The position numbers were made by a program, and so were the translations under genes. This document shows positions 35,775 through 47,578 of a DNA stretch of 64,000 bases, piece after piece (position 1 is the first letter of the stretch; every line of letters starts with the position of its first letter). Source of the stretch: Xylaria sp. FL1777 (Eukaryota > Ascomycota > Sordariomycetes > Xylariales > Xylariaceae); contig MU400534.1 of NCBI GenBank assembly GCA_022578965.1, positions 248,001 through 312,000 on the forward strand. The letters are read 5' to 3'. The notes below the pieces were generated by a model, which was given only the letters and a program-made list of their open reading frames with translations, was not told where the DNA came from and made no database searches.

Positions 35775-38663
35775 GATTATATCGGAGTGTAGCTGGCGGT
35801 AGAAGGATGTGTAGAACAATGTCAGATTGACGATGTGTGTCTGAAGATGCCGGGCATCTTCAAATATATAAAGGCGTCGAATTGGGTGGCGTTGCTTAGC
35901 ATGTGTCGAACATACAGCAGCGGCCGCTTGTCTCCAGGCCAGTAACCAAGATGTAGTGTAACGATGAACAGTAAGAAGAAAATTTGTAATGGTGATTGCA
36001 TGTGGCTGGATCACCGCCAGGGTGCCTTGGGTATCTCTACCTAGGAGATGGATTGGATCATCTTAGATGTGTAGCAACTCAAGCGAGGAGAAGGGCTAAC
36101 TTATATGGTGCACATATACCATGTTAAGTTGGGGGGGTTTCATCATTCCACTCCCTTGGTAATAACCTTAGATCGGGATGACTACCCAGACAACGGGAAA
36201 CGGAAACAGTATACATTCTCCAAACCACGCGGTAGCGTACAATGAGACCACTAAACGGGACCGGCTGGAATGTGGTTAGATAAGCAGAGAAAAGCGCCAC
36301 GGGGCTACAAAAGCTTCGCAGGGGCACGGGCACAAACTTGCCCGCCTCCCGTCTGCACAACACCTGCGTACGTAGTCTAGGAGGAAACAAGCCGCAAACA
36401 CGCACTCTTCTGCTGCAGCTTCTCTGCTACATGGGGCGAAACACATCATATGATGATGGCCGCTCGATAACGGGGCTTCAAGACACTTGGCCCCCGGCAC
36501 CGACAAATCGTAACAGTGGCGTACGAGACAACCATTGCATCCGAGTTCGAGGGATGGTTCTTCGATTTCTTACACTCTCTCCAAGTTCCTCATGGTGGGT
36601 ATCATTTTGATACCTATGTATAGACGCCCTGCATATCGAGATGGCCAGGCTGGACAGCGATGATTGGGCGTGAGCAAAGGGCGGACAAGCATGAAGAAGA
36701 GCAAGGTTAATTGGCCCAAACATCAATCGAGAGAAGTAGGGCCAAAGCCACCATGACGTCGCACCAGCGACAAGGCGACATCCAGAGTTCTGTAGGGCGT
36801 AAACAAGCAGGCTGTCGTTGGCTAGAAGTGTAGGCAGGGACTTCGTACACAAGGAGCGTCGTCACCCACGGCATCAATGCGTCAATCACACCCCGCTAAG
36901 CAGTTGTGCTTATGCTTGTAGTCAAGCGGATGACAAGAAAAAAAAAACATGACTTCATTTTTGGGTTGTGGGTGCTGTCAGGTTTTTTTTCGGTTTCGTT
37001 TCTTTTTCGTTTCTTAGAGAAACAAGAGAAGTTGTTGAGGTGTAATGAATTGCTATGCCAGCTCCAGAAGTACCGAAATACCGAAATACACGTAGTGTAC
37101 ATCTCCTATCGCCTATACTACCTAGTACCTACTATATAGTACGTACCTTGTAATGCAATTTAATGCGCAGGTTCAAGCCACAACACCAACATATACATAC
37201 CTAGTTACTTGCCAGCACGACAGATAGACGGTGAGGCCATGACATGGGACTGAGGTGTGCTCACTTGCATACGCTACTTTCGCGTTCCCGTCTCAAGCGG
37301 AGAACAAAGGCGGCCGAGAGATGGCGCCGTAAAACGGTAGGTACTGTAGTATATGAGGAAAGCGGAAAAGATATGGCATATCGGGGGTCGGCTTCTTTTC
37401 GCCCCGCTCCGACGGTTTCCGACATGCTTTTGTGCCTAGACTAGTCTAGGTACAGAGAACCTACCTGTGAGCTCTAATGCGACACCTACCGAGGTATCTA
37501 GCATTTACCTCCTTAGGTACCTGATGTAATTAATTCCCCAATTGGATTGTTTTCTGTCTGGGTTTGTCTATGTTTCTCATAAAAGAGAGGGAGAGGGGAA
37601 AAAAAAAAAAAAAGCCTTACTGCGTCAAACAAGAATCCTTGCGCTCCCAACTACAAAGAAACGATTCGCATTTGTTGTCTTGATTGGCCACTCGTGGCTA
37701 AGAGCCGCATCAGCGGTGGGACGTGTGACCTGACGATCGTCATACATACCAATTGCGTCAACGCGCTGATAAGCCTCACGATGACAAGTACACGATGACT
37801 CTCATTGCGTAATGAATGAACACTTTTCCGAAGTCGACCGATGTTGTCTCGTGACTAAATCCCATGAAATCCCAGGCCTATAGATACGGGTTTTGACTCA
37901 TTGTGCTCAAGACCTCCCTCTCGTTGTCGTCAACTGATCTCACCGCCTTGAAATCCGAGCATAAGGCTCTCTTCTCCGAATGCGACCTCTTCTCGAGTCT
38001 GAGCGCATACGCGATTTGATCTGGGCGGATCTGGGGAGTTGACATATGAGCCCTCCAGTCAGAGGACATCTTAAATAGTGATATATGATCATCTCTTTCA
38101 ACCGGGATGTCTCAAACCTTGACTGAAATCCCCACACTCGGCCTTCCCCAGAAGAACACTCACTACGGGTATGGATGCATTATCTGCTATAATCCCATGA
38201 GACGACCTCTTCCGAGACAGGGCAGAGCGCCTTCAATTGCCACCACGCCACCCCCACCTCGTTTTGTGTTAAAAGTCAAATGAAAGAATATGCGATTTAT
38301 TAAGATACCCTCGGCGTATCCTCAGGTCCCTGTCGTTGATAATGTACTAGCACTTTTAATAGGTGTCCATAATCGCTGTCTATAGCTTACCCTGTGTAGT
38401 GGTTTACTTTCCATGACTGAACACTACTCTACACCTAGGCGATGTTGAAATACTATGTACGATAGTGTCAAGTGGCCTAGAGTTGTAGGTTTTATTGTCA
38501 TCAGGCGAGATGGACTTTAAGTCCTTCGACGAGGCGCACATGCGATTTTATTATGTAATGGGCGAGGATACTGCATAGAGCACACTGTACAATTAACTAG
38601 ATATGTATAATCCATTCGCCGATGCCTGTTTTATATCTGTACTCGACTAATTTACCTTAACAA
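35775..38663. other. gene-free 2.9-kb region
   Basis: No gene supported. The region contains a poly-A run, clusters of tacctac/gtaggta motifs (37.13-37.20 and 37.44-37.52 kb) and a 58-codon ATG frame at 38107-38283 that I could not link to any family. Confidence 0.5.
37599..37613 (+). repeat. homopolymer A run (15 bp)
   Basis: An uninterrupted A run after gagagggg, in intergenic DNA. Confidence 0.9.
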
Positions 38664-41068
38664 TCAATTCATTCTACTGTCAGCTGACTTTTTAAACCGC
38701 CTTCTAGACTTCGGCTTACTCATGGTACGTTCTAAGTCATGAAAGGCATCATTGTGTTTAGGGGCTTGAATTGGAACATCAGCGATGGGAGACTCGAACT
38801 GATGGGGCGCTGCGTATGGTTCCTCATGATTTGGCTCATTGTCGCTTAGAGACTCCAGAACGTACCTGATTAGTTTGGTTTTGGACAGGTAGTTAGGTCA
38901 ACTTACGTTGGCCGGTGGGGTGGACGTGAGGTGTTTCTTGAACTTTCGCAGCTGTGTTAGACCACCTTCGAGTACCTCCAGCTTCTCACTCAGACGCTCT
39001 CGTTCAGCTACTGATACTTCGCTCTCGGCAGCTACCAGGCGCACTTCTTCATCCGTCAAATTCAGAATGATTTCCGGCGTCAAGAGTTGAGAGAGTTGCT
39101 GGATCAGGCATTTCTCTATGGCCAAAACGGCTACCTCGTCTATGACCGTCTTCAGGGTCACCTATATCAATTTAGTCCGCGAATGGGCAAAACAGTGCCG
39201 TCGGAAAATCTCACCTCATAGTACGCCTCCATCATGTCAACAGCCATGGAACACGAGTATGTATCCATGTCCGGCTCGGTGTTTGACACAAGGGAGTCCA
39301 GCAATGACTTCATATTGAAATGATAGCTTGTGGTCTCGTCCGTCAATCCATAGCCACCAAAGAAATCAACAAGCTTCTTCTCAGTGTCACTCCGCCTACG
39401 TGAGTCTTGAGCCTTCTGTACATTTTCAGTGAGATAATGATTGTACGTTATGGGATGCCCTGATAAGTGCGGGCGGAGTATCTCTCCGAGCTTGGCCTTC
39501 AAGGCTCTTTTTATCTTTTCCATCGACGGAATGATGACAATACGGGCGATCCCAGCTGCAGTCTCATCATCAGCGACGTGACCAAGGACTGCATCGATAG
39601 TGATGTGCGCCGACAGCAGTAGGCGATCGCCAAGATCGTGAACCAAGCCTCCCCACGGTTTGCACTGCTTGCTAAAGAGCTCTGCCACGATCAGTGGATT
39701 GTAAGCGCCTGGTAGCTCTCGACCGCGGCTTTCTCTCATAACTGCCTTGACTTCTTCAATATACTGCGATCGAGATATATATCGAGAATCAGCGCCAGCC
39801 GATGGTTTCTTCTCCAGAATTATTCTTGCGTGGCCGTCAGTACGCATTTGTTTTGTAAAGTTCAACATTGTGTTTTGGACTACTGCACGCAATCGCTTCG
39901 GGTATTGGTTTGAGGTACCTGTGTTAACAAAGAACTGATCGGTGTAGTTTCCGTCGATACTTGCTTTCATCACGGTCGCGAAAGACATGCTGATTTGCAA
40001 CAGATGTCGTCGCTGCTCTGCGAGATTGCTTCTCGCTGCACCTAATTTTGCCAACTTGTCCTTACACTCATGGATTCCTGTTTCAACGTTTTCGAGAACG
40101 CTTGGTAGCTGCGTAACAATCTGATCATGCAAAACGCAGCTCAGACGAATCCTCAAGTTTGCTACACCAAGTTGCGAAGCATTGAGTGCTGTCCAGGCCC
40201 CCGTTGAAAAGAATTCCGCCTCCGCCTGGTCTCGCTCAGAGGTTGAAGCTTCACGAGTAACATAGCTTCGGTTGCGTAACACGTGCCATCCGAGACGAAA
40301 CTTGACATCCTTATTCTGCGCAAGCTCCACATAAAACCTCTCGCTGTCGGATCCGACGTCTAAGGTGTCCGGCTTTGTGATGAGACCTAATGTTCGGACG
40401 CCTTCAGGATCAAGTGCGCGGGCATGACGTGTCACCTGCTGAAGGGCAAAATCGTTCTTGGCGGAGACTACCGCAAGAATAATGCTTCGCGGCTTCTTCA
40501 TATAAGATAGCACCAATGATTCAACCAATGTGGCGTCGTCTTCCGACTGGTCTTTGTTACCAGCTAAGAATAATCCGGGCAAGTCAACCATAGTAAGGTG
40601 AGGTTGTGTAGGGCTTGAGATCTCAACACGGAGTACATCAGTGCTGAAGACTTGACCACTTAAATCAAGACCCATAGCTCGCTTCGCGGCTTCAACAATC
40701 TGACTAATGTCGAGGCCAGCTTGACGGTACTCAAATGCCTCAAGCTTCTGCTTTTCCTCATCGGATCGATCGTGACTTGGAATGATGTGGACATCCACCC
40801 CAACAACCGGGCTGCGACGGAGAATGAGTTCAGTTGCAAATCGTGTGCACAGATTATCTTTTGTAGGGAACGACAACCCCGAAATGGCCTCCAGAACGGA
40901 GCTCTTGCCAGAAGACTGATCACCACAGACAATGATCTGGGGTAGATCCACGTAGCGGCCGATACCCCGAGAGCGTAGGGTGTCAATCACATCGAGGAGG
41001 TCACGGTGATCCTTGGTTTGGAGTTGCCCACCATCATATTGAATAACTCGTTCAACTGGCTCGGACAT
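38664..41068 (-). CDS. dynamin/Mx-like large GTPase
   Basis: Three exons, 41068..39215, 39161..38907 and 38852..38664, give 765 residues. Intron 1 is 53 bp (GTGAGA/TAG). Intron 2 is 54 bp (GTAAGT with the unusual acceptor GAG). The ATG at 41068 was chosen because the upstream extension begins with GTG. The GTPase motifs are complete: G1 GDQSSGKSS (49-57), Thr75 in LCTRF for switch I, DLPG (162-165) and TKPD (231-234). A middle/stalk region follows. Exon 2 is the GTPase effector domain (TLKTVIDEVAVLAIEKCLI). The tail is acidic then basic (KPKSRRRFKK). This is the soluble, Mx/Vps1-like class that fungi often carry in several divergent accessory copies. Membrane remodelling or antiviral roles are known for relatives but not shown here. 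Confidence 0.9.
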
Positions 41069-42361
41069 AGCGTAGAACTTTGACACTTGGAATTAGGGCA
41101 GATACACTCAAGGGCTGCTGAAGGGATAATACCGTAAACGTGATTAGATGAAGAGACTCGGGGATTATTTCTTCATAGATAAATAGTTGTAGGCTGGGAT
41201 TCCGTTTATTCCAAGAATGAACTGATAGATGGATGTTGAGAATACTATTTATCACATCGAGGCTGGAAGCAAGCTATTATATATAACTTCGACTTCGACA
41301 TCGCTTAAGTCTTCATCCTTGTAGCGCATTTGCTTTTCTCGTCCTTGCTACGTTATAACTGATATATTCGCAAACGGAGGAGTGGCGGCTCGCTGCATTC
41401 TTAGTGTCCCAGAAGCATCACCATCTTTCTACGTAAGATGATAACCTTGTTTTTATTCGACGCTCCATATAATCAAAACGTCGAGCCTTAGGATTATGAA
41501 TATTTTCTATCTCCTAATATTTTTCTTCCTCAACAGAATTAGTACTCTATAAACTTTACAGTGTTAATTTCGAACCTATGAGGCTGACCACATCATAATG
41601 ATCATAATGTAGCAGCTACGAATTCTATCAAAATCTTTTCATGTGCATCCGATAGAAGCAATACAGGTCCACATTCTCACCGATTCTATGTGGCTAGCCG
41701 CATAAATAGAGGTCAAACGAACACGATCAGTGGCAAATTGGGCTACAATTTAATGAGCTAAAGTGGAAAAGTGTACCTTAGATCCAGAATTAAAGCCAAG
41801 AAAGACAGCTGTGACGAGGAAACCGCCCATAATTGTAGCATCTCCCCAGGCAATAAATCGTCAAGAAAGGAGTCAAGAGTCCTTACCATAAAACTCGTAA
41901 TTAAACTATACTTTAAATTTCATGGCATGTATCCCGTAAAGGCTATTAAAACTTGGACAAACGAATAATTGGGTGTAATCGGACAAGATGCATCCCGCCT
42001 CGTGCATTCACGCCAGGAGAAACTGGGAAGTTATAGCAAACAGCCTCGAAGAGGCTACGAACCAATCAGCATCAAGTTTCTACATGATGCGAAAGCTCCC
42101 ACAAACGACCAGAAACAGCATTGATGGTATATCGGCTACGATACAATGAAATGGGGTAATGATGACTACATATACAAACTAGGTAGTCTGAGATTTCCAG
42201 GTGCTTCTGCCGCCCGGCACACCCGTGTATTGAGATGGTGCTGACGGCAGAATCTAGTGAAGCATCATCCCCCCTTATAATATTCTCTAATCTAAGAGCA
42301 GATTGATTTTTTTTAAATCCTAATGTGTCTCACATGCCCCAGCTAAGCCTACGTTGGAGCC
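41069..42361. other. intergenic, dynamin promoter side
   Basis: AT-rich. It includes the leader of the dynamin-like gene and the 3' flank of the small membrane-protein gene. No other gene was seen. Confidence 0.5.
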
Positions 42362-42731
42362 TTAGACCCCTGAAGGAAAGTACTTAGTCACCGTCATCAG
42401 TACAAAGGCAGCAATGAATTGCAGCGCAAAAAGAAGCATCATACACAAGTAGCACCAAATCAATAGGTTTATCACGCCAATCATGACCGTTACGGCATGA
42501 ATACTAGTTAAGAAATGCTCGGGGAATATTAAGTTGCAGGAATACCTTTGGAAACACCTCAACAAGACATCAAACGTCTTATGCTCACTTAACCGCCCCA
42601 ATTACAAAATTTTCCAAATTACGAATTGCCTTCGCCAATCGGCGCGTCTCCATATACGGGTATGTACCGCCCAAGCTCGCTTTGTGTTGGCCGTTTACCG
42701 GGCGGTTGCTTTCCGCAGAGGAGCTCCCCAT
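42362..42731 (-). CDS. predicted small membrane protein beside HET
   Basis: Two exons, 42731..42589 and 42503..42362, give 94 residues. The 85-bp intron has donor GTGAGC and acceptor CTAG, and the total length divides by three. Residues 1-47 are polar and basic (METRRLAKAIRN). Residues 50-86 form one long hydrophobic stretch, enough for one long or two short membrane spans (AVTVMIGVINLLIWCYLCMM, then LLFALQFIAAFVLMTV). The tail is KYFPSGV. The start codon lies only 40 bp downstream of the HET gene's stop on the same strand, so the transcripts must be very close or overlapping. Alternatively it is a spliced C-terminal extension of the HET protein, using a possible donor GTGCAA inside the HET tail. 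No homologue was recognised. Each exon is short enough to arise by chance. Confidence 0.45.
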
Positions 42732-42771
42732 GACTACACAGTGCGGGAGGTAATAAGTATGAGATACAGGC

Positions 42772-44838
42772 TCATACTATGTCGAGCCATGTCAAGGTTG
42801 CACCTTGCAGTGCCTCTCCGTCCATGATTCCATCAACGTAGGCTTCGCTGATGAGATTGTATGCTCCGGTCTGTTGTCGGCGGAGGATGAATGGGACTTG
42901 GGCGCCTCTTATTATAGCGACAACGTCACCTGCCTGAATACAATCATAGCCAAGTCCCAATCTCCCCGTCGTGGTTACGAATGGCAGCCGTTTTAGAGAT
43001 CGCCCGTTGATGTCTCCTGATATTGTTCCCATCAGCGATACTATCTCAGAGTCAGAAGCCATTTCATCCCCAGTGTGTGCTAGAAACTTTTGCGCTTCGA
43101 GTTTTATGCGTTTGACGTTAATCCGGCGAATACTCTTTCGAAGGAGACGTATAGCCTTGACGAGTATATCCCCACCTGTTCTAATAACATCACCCTCCAC
43201 GCTATGTGTCACCCCGCCTACTGAGGCTCTGGCCACTGCATGCAGGCGCTCTTGAAAGGAGGGGAAATTGTCTTTAGTCTGGTATGATAGACGTAGGATT
43301 TCAACTAGCCATTCTTGTGGCCATGAATACGTCTCCTCCAGGGGAACATCCCAACTGGATTTCCTTCTGGGAAACAACCCAACACTGTGAACCTTATCAC
43401 AAACATAGCCTTCCAGAGATATGCCACATATACCGGAAGCGTTGCGATTAACTTTTATACTTGTTGCCGAGTTTTTTGTCCCAGAAGCACCGAATTCGGG
43501 GTATAAAGTCATATGGTCGTCCAGGACGATTTGTAGTGGCGCAGTAAAAGGTTGACACCAATCTGGAACCCACGATGGTAGATTTTCATCGATCGATTTC
43601 TTGTGGGGCTGAATGAGAGACAGAAGTGCCAAATGCCCTTGCTGAAGCAATGCTGACGTGGTGAGAGTGTAGACTTCCAACGCCGACTTCGTGTAGTCTG
43701 GATCCACGCCTCTCTTGCTGAGATCTTTTCGATCCGAAGCTAGGCCTAACAACGCAAATATCTTATCACAGGGATTGCTTGAGTCTAGGTGGTGAGGGCC
43801 GTGCTTCTGAAGATTGGAACTCCCAACGCAGGTAAGCCTGAGAAGAGCGATTAACGGAAAGTTACTCCTCTCGATCCGGTGGGCGTTGGCCATCATTGTC
43901 GCACGAAAAAAGGTTTCGCGGAAGATATGCGCGTGATATGGAGTCAATGACATACCGCCATCGACTTGAAATGTTCCAGCTACGACTGTCCAAAAACACC
44001 GATATACATTCATCGCGGCAGTGAATTTTACTCTGTCTATCGATTTGGTTCCACAGATGAATTTTGCTTTCTTCGAAACAGCAATCTCTTGAAGAACCCA
44101 GACTCTTTCAAACCACTGCCGCTTGAGTATATTCTTCATTTCTTGGATCGGGAAACACTTACTATTTCTACTCCAGCCGTTGATCTTGTGGAATAGATTT
44201 CCCAGCTGATACACGATCATGGGAGTTGATGCAAAGATGTGTTGACGAAATTCGGCCTCAAGTATTGCTTTCATTCGCGTTGCAATAGAGTCTGGGGGAT
44301 CGCCCCGATGTGTTGAATAAAGCGTGGCCAATCTCCGCCAGCTGAGTTCTCCAATGTGTTCATTGTGGTAAAAACCACACGAATAGGCTTCTTCTCCTAG
44401 TTCCTCAAGATATTCGATCGCTCGTTGACTCTCACTGTCGCCAGGGCCTAACCAGACCAGAACCTCGTTCGCCTGCACATATATGTCTCTCATCATCGCT
44501 ACTTGCCAGGTCTTTTCTGTAACGTTTTGCTGGTTGATACAGAGATAGTCGGCCCATATAAGGATAGGGGCTTGCTGAGGTCGAAGTGTAATCAACGCAT
44601 TGAATAGATTCTGTGGAATCAAGATGGGAATATCATCTATTATGATAACGCGATTTGGATTGGCATCTCCCCAGGCGTATGAGAGAGCGTCGTATCGGGG
44701 TGCCTCCCTCAAACTTGCGTGCAATAGTCGGCAGCATGGAATTCGTGCATATCGTCCCCCTGTGCACGGTAGAAGCTGCAATAGCCTGATTTCTCGTCTA
44801 TCCCGGTTCAAATCGAGATATTGGATTGACATCTTCAT
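42772..44838 (-). CDS. HET-domain protein (heterokaryon incompatibility family)
   Basis: A single exon of 688 residues from the first in-frame ATG (44838); six bases on is a second ATG. The HET domain occupies about residues 45-275, with its three conserved blocks: RYDALSYAWGD (48-58), LIWADYLCINQQNVTEK (93-109) with QVAMMRDIY, and NEVLVWLGPGD (124-134). The C-terminal half ends with the typical YVDGIMDGEAL signature and a short hydrophobic tail. HET proteins trigger programmed cell death after non-self recognition between fungal strains. Their HET domain is thought to be TIR-like. No NACHT, WD or ankyrin repeats are present, so the recognition partner is not encoded in the same protein. Accessory, fast-evolving family. 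Confidence 0.95.
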   Translation of the reverse strand: MKMSIQYLDLNRDRREIRLLQLLPCTGGRYARIPCCRLLHASLREAPRYDALSYAWGDANPNRVIIIDDIPILIPQNLFNALITLRPQQAPILIWADYLCINQQNVTEKTWQVAMMRDIYVQANEVLVWLGPGDSESQRAIEYLEELGEEAYSCGFYHNEHIGELSWRRLATLYSTHRGDPPDSIATRMKAILEAEFRQHIFASTPMIVYQLGNLFHKINGWSRNSKCFPIQEMKNILKRQWFERVWVLQEIAVSKKAKFICGTKSIDRVKFTAAMNVYRCFWTVVAGTFQVDGGMSLTPYHAHIFRETFFRATMMANAHRIERSNFPLIALLRLTCVGSSNLQKHGPHHLDSSNPCDKIFALLGLASDRKDLSKRGVDPDYTKSALEVYTLTTSALLQQGHLALLSLIQPHKKSIDENLPSWVPDWCQPFTAPLQIVLDDHMTLYPEFGASGTKNSATSIKVNRNASGICGISLEGYVCDKVHSVGLFPRRKSSWDVPLEETYSWPQEWLVEILRLSYQTKDNFPSFQERLHAVARASVGGVTHSVEGDVIRTGGDILVKAIRLLRKSIRRINVKRIKLEAQKFLAHTGDEMASDSEIVSLMGTISGDINGRSLKRLPFVTTTGRLGLGYDCIQAGDVVAIIRGAQVPFILRRQQTGAYNLISEAYVDGIMDGEALQGATLTWLDIV

Positions 44839-45636
44839 TGACAAATCTTGGGATCCAATAGAGATCAAGGATGTTTTATACCTAAGCGGGTGAGACTGCT
44901 AAGCCTTGAAGCGACTCAATCCACGTCGACTTGAGGGTGCTACTTGGCAACGAAGATAGTTGAGCATAGCTGACTGTGATGGAGTTGCGATAATGTGAGG
45001 AGTAAGTTTAAGCAGAACGCAGAACCTACCTGTGCTGTGATCATGTCGCGTTTAGGTGTGTAAACGCTTAGTCATATGGAAGTTGACCAGTGCACTCTCC
45101 AGAAGAGCTCATGTGAACAGTCTCTAGAAGATCTAAGTTGTAGAAGCTAGCTAGCTAATAACAAAGGAAATGATCGCAATATATATAGGCTCATCCGGTT
45201 TATGGTTTATCCGAGTCGGTATCCACTCCAACGTGATAGATCACGTAGTGATAAAGAATGCCAGGAAATTCTAATAGAAAACGGCCTCCGTATTGGCCTA
45301 TTCCGTGAAGTAGGATTGGAAAGTTACCTTTCAGTCGAGTCCGCAAAGAATAAGCCCTCCCCGTTCTCTCGTGTTCGAAGTTGGGTGCGTGACTGGGTGA
45401 ACCATAGGTACGGTTTAGGTTCCAATACACTTTCACTATCAATGCCATCAAGTCATTCCCTCCTGTCACAGCAAGTTTAATCGATAGAAACTATATTATT
45501 ACACCCCACTGTTGCATCACAACGTTGCAGTCCCAGTTCTAGGACACGACTATGTCGTTAGTTACGACCATACGTAGCGAAATGTGTAAGTGAAGGGGAA
45601 ATGGATGGTGATTAGGGGAGGGAAGAGAGGAGGGCC

Positions 45637-45668
45637 GGTTGGTTGGTTGATTGATTGATTGATTGATG
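45637..45668 (+). repeat. ggtt/gatt tetranucleotide microsatellite
   Basis: Three copies of ggtt pass into about five copies of gatt. Confidence 0.85.
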
Positions 45669-45976
45669 CAGATAGCATTGCGAAAAGTATTTCTATAGGT
45701 GGACATGGCTGCAGATGCATACAACAACCTTTTAGCTTGCATATACTCAGTCTTTTTATTGCAGGAGGTTACCTTACTCCCCCTGTTTACCGCGATTCCC
45801 TTGATTTATCTATTATTCAGTATATATCATAGCGAACCAGGCCTTCGGTGAGAAACGCGCGTTTAATTCGTCGGTGTATGCAGCCGAGACGGATTTTGGA
45901 GTTAACGGAAGTTGGCTGCATAATTGGCATAGGACGGGGCCGACAACTTCTCTATGCGTCTATGCCATGAGGCTGA

Positions 45977-45984
45977 TATATAAG
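45977..45984 (+). promoter_or_regulatory. TATA box of the SnoaL-like gene
   Basis: TATATAAG lies 102 bp upstream of the ATG, a usual distance for a fungal TATA element. No experimental support. Confidence 0.5.
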
Positions 45985-46078
45985 CGCCCCCTATATCCTT
46001 CATTCTACCTAGTAGCCTTTCGTCTTCCAGCTCATTCGCCTGCTTATCTGGTTCCTCGCATAATGATCGTCAATCGCC

Positions 46079-46543
46079 ATGGCCCTTGTACTTCCAGCTA
46101 CACTTAGCAGTGGTCTCACTGATCGCGAGGCCATCGCTGATGCACTTTATCGTGCGGTCCTCGCATTCGATCATGCCGACGAGGTGCTGCTGCTCTCAGC
46201 TATCACGCCAGATATTTCGGCTTCAATGCCCGGATCATCCGCCAAGGGCGTCGCGGAATTCAAAGCAGCGGTTTTCGACCGCGTTTCGAAGCTGGATACC
46301 ACCCACTTCCTGAGTAACGTCCGCATCAACATCCAGAGCGCCACCACGGCTCAGGCCACGTGTTCGGCATTGGCTCAACACGTCCGTCCCGGCAAGGGTT
46401 TTGAGCCGGGCCTCAACAAGTTCACCTCAGGGGGTATGTATCTGTGCGATATGGTCAAAGTAGGCGAACTATGGAAAATTAGCAATTGGAGAGCCAACAT
46501 TGCCTGGGTGGATGGCGATCCGACCGTCATGGCTGGACAATAA
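46079..46543 (+). CDS. SnoaL-like / NTF2-like fold protein
   Basis: A single exon of 154 residues with start context CGCCATGG. The pattern is that of the SnoaL-like domain: an N-terminal helix LTDREAIADALYRAVLAFDHAD, then strands ending in the C-terminal pair GGMYLCDMVKVGELWKISNWRANIAWVDGD. Members of the NTF2 superfamily form small cone-shaped dimers. They include polyketide cyclases, hydratases and small-molecule-binding proteins, often in fungal metabolic clusters. No tailoring or core biosynthetic gene is next to it, so the substrate cannot be inferred. A TATA box precedes it at a normal distance. Confidence 0.85.
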   Translation: MALVLPATLSSGLTDREAIADALYRAVLAFDHADEVLLLSAITPDISASMPGSSAKGVAEFKAAVFDRVSKLDTTHFLSNVRINIQSATTAQATCSALAQHVRPGKGFEPGLNKFTSGGMYLCDMVKVGELWKISNWRANIAWVDGDPTVMAGQ

Positions 46544-47240
46544 TTAGATATGGAGGGATAGGGCGGAACCATACTAGTCCAGCTAGGCTCACGACCATTA
46601 GGAGGTTAACCATGCAATCCATCGTGATAATCATTATCGACTCTCGTCGGCTCTCTCGTGCGGTCATCAGCGAGGTTGTAGTTGCCGAACATGTACTTTT
46701 CTAGTGATGGACGTCATTTCATAGTCGAATGGGAGGGCGGTTGGTGTAAGCAAGTAGTTTGAAAATGAATACTTTATCTCTCCACAAGTCATTGGGCAGG
46801 AGACCGAAGGTATTCTGCCAGCTGTGTAGACTGACCTTAACTAACTGGCCAGCTTAGCCTAAGAATGTTAGCTCAGGTACTCTACCCACATACTACCAAA
46901 ACAAGCAATAGTTTCTCAGAAATAGTTAGGATTAGGAATGTTAGCTTAGAATATAACTCCATACTATACCGAGAATAGCCTAGCTGATCTGCTATATCCC
47001 ATGAAACTATACTACAGGTTGCCAGGATGTAAATACTAAAAAAGTAAGAGTACTGCTACTTATAAGGCTGCTATGTTAATTGCAGCAGTTTTGCCACTGA
47101 ATAGCCCTTGTTCAGCAAGTAGATCGAACAGTTTCTATACCAAAAGTTCCCTGCCAGTACAAGCTACTAGCGCAGCGCTAACATTTGACATCCTGGAGAC
47201 CTGTAGTTGCAACCTTGACAAAACGATAAGCAAGCAGTGC
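46544..47240. other. AT-rich gene-free stretch
   Basis: 3' flank of the SnoaL-like gene. It includes a short imperfect duplication (around gaatgttagct, near 46864 and 46937). No gene was seen. Confidence 0.5.
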
Positions 47241-47578
47241 TTTTGTTACACGCGTCGGACCAGCTGAACACCTTGTGCTATCTCCGGACGCATAGTTCGG
47301 TGACACACCGGGACCGTACTGCGCTGAATTGAGACTTATTGAGACTGTCTCGCGTACCAGAAGTGAAGCTATTCAGCCCTCGCTAACCTGAGACATATGG
47401 GCGGACCACGGAGGTTAGGAAGCCCTGAACCAATTGTATATAGACTCAAGGACAGCCACCATGCTCGGCAACGCCCCCGATGGGAGGCATGGACTTTTGC
47501 AGCCATAACAGATTATTGTATGTAGAATAGAGAGTCAACAACTCAGTTCCAAGCCCTAACATCATCCCTTGTTATAGC
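47241..47578 (+). repeat. dispersed repeat, copy B
   Basis: Same element as copy A at 1141-1475, in the same orientation. It starts inside what was the end of the Ulp1-like frame (VTRVGPAEHLVLSPDA and stop preserved). Copy B keeps C or G at most positions where copy A has T or A, so it is closer to the ancestral sequence. The upstream protease-like part is absent here. Confidence 0.85.

Larger units (their letters stand above)
44839..46078. other. divergent intergenic region, HET and SnoaL-like genes
   Basis: Overlapping 90-codon frames occur on both strands at 45200-45480 with no domain likeness. A TTGA microsatellite and a TATA box for the SnoaL-like gene are listed separately. Confidence 0.5.

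Noticed and set aside
38107..38283. 58-codon ATG frame with a Cys pair (CIICYNPM)
   Set aside because: Complete small ORF but within chance expectation, with no homologue recognised.
42772..42840. HET protein fused by splicing to the small membrane protein
   Set aside because: A donor GTGCAA in the HET tail is phase-compatible, but the unspliced HET C-terminus (GEAL plus a short hydrophobic end) looks complete for the family and the donor is weak. Kept only as an alternative.
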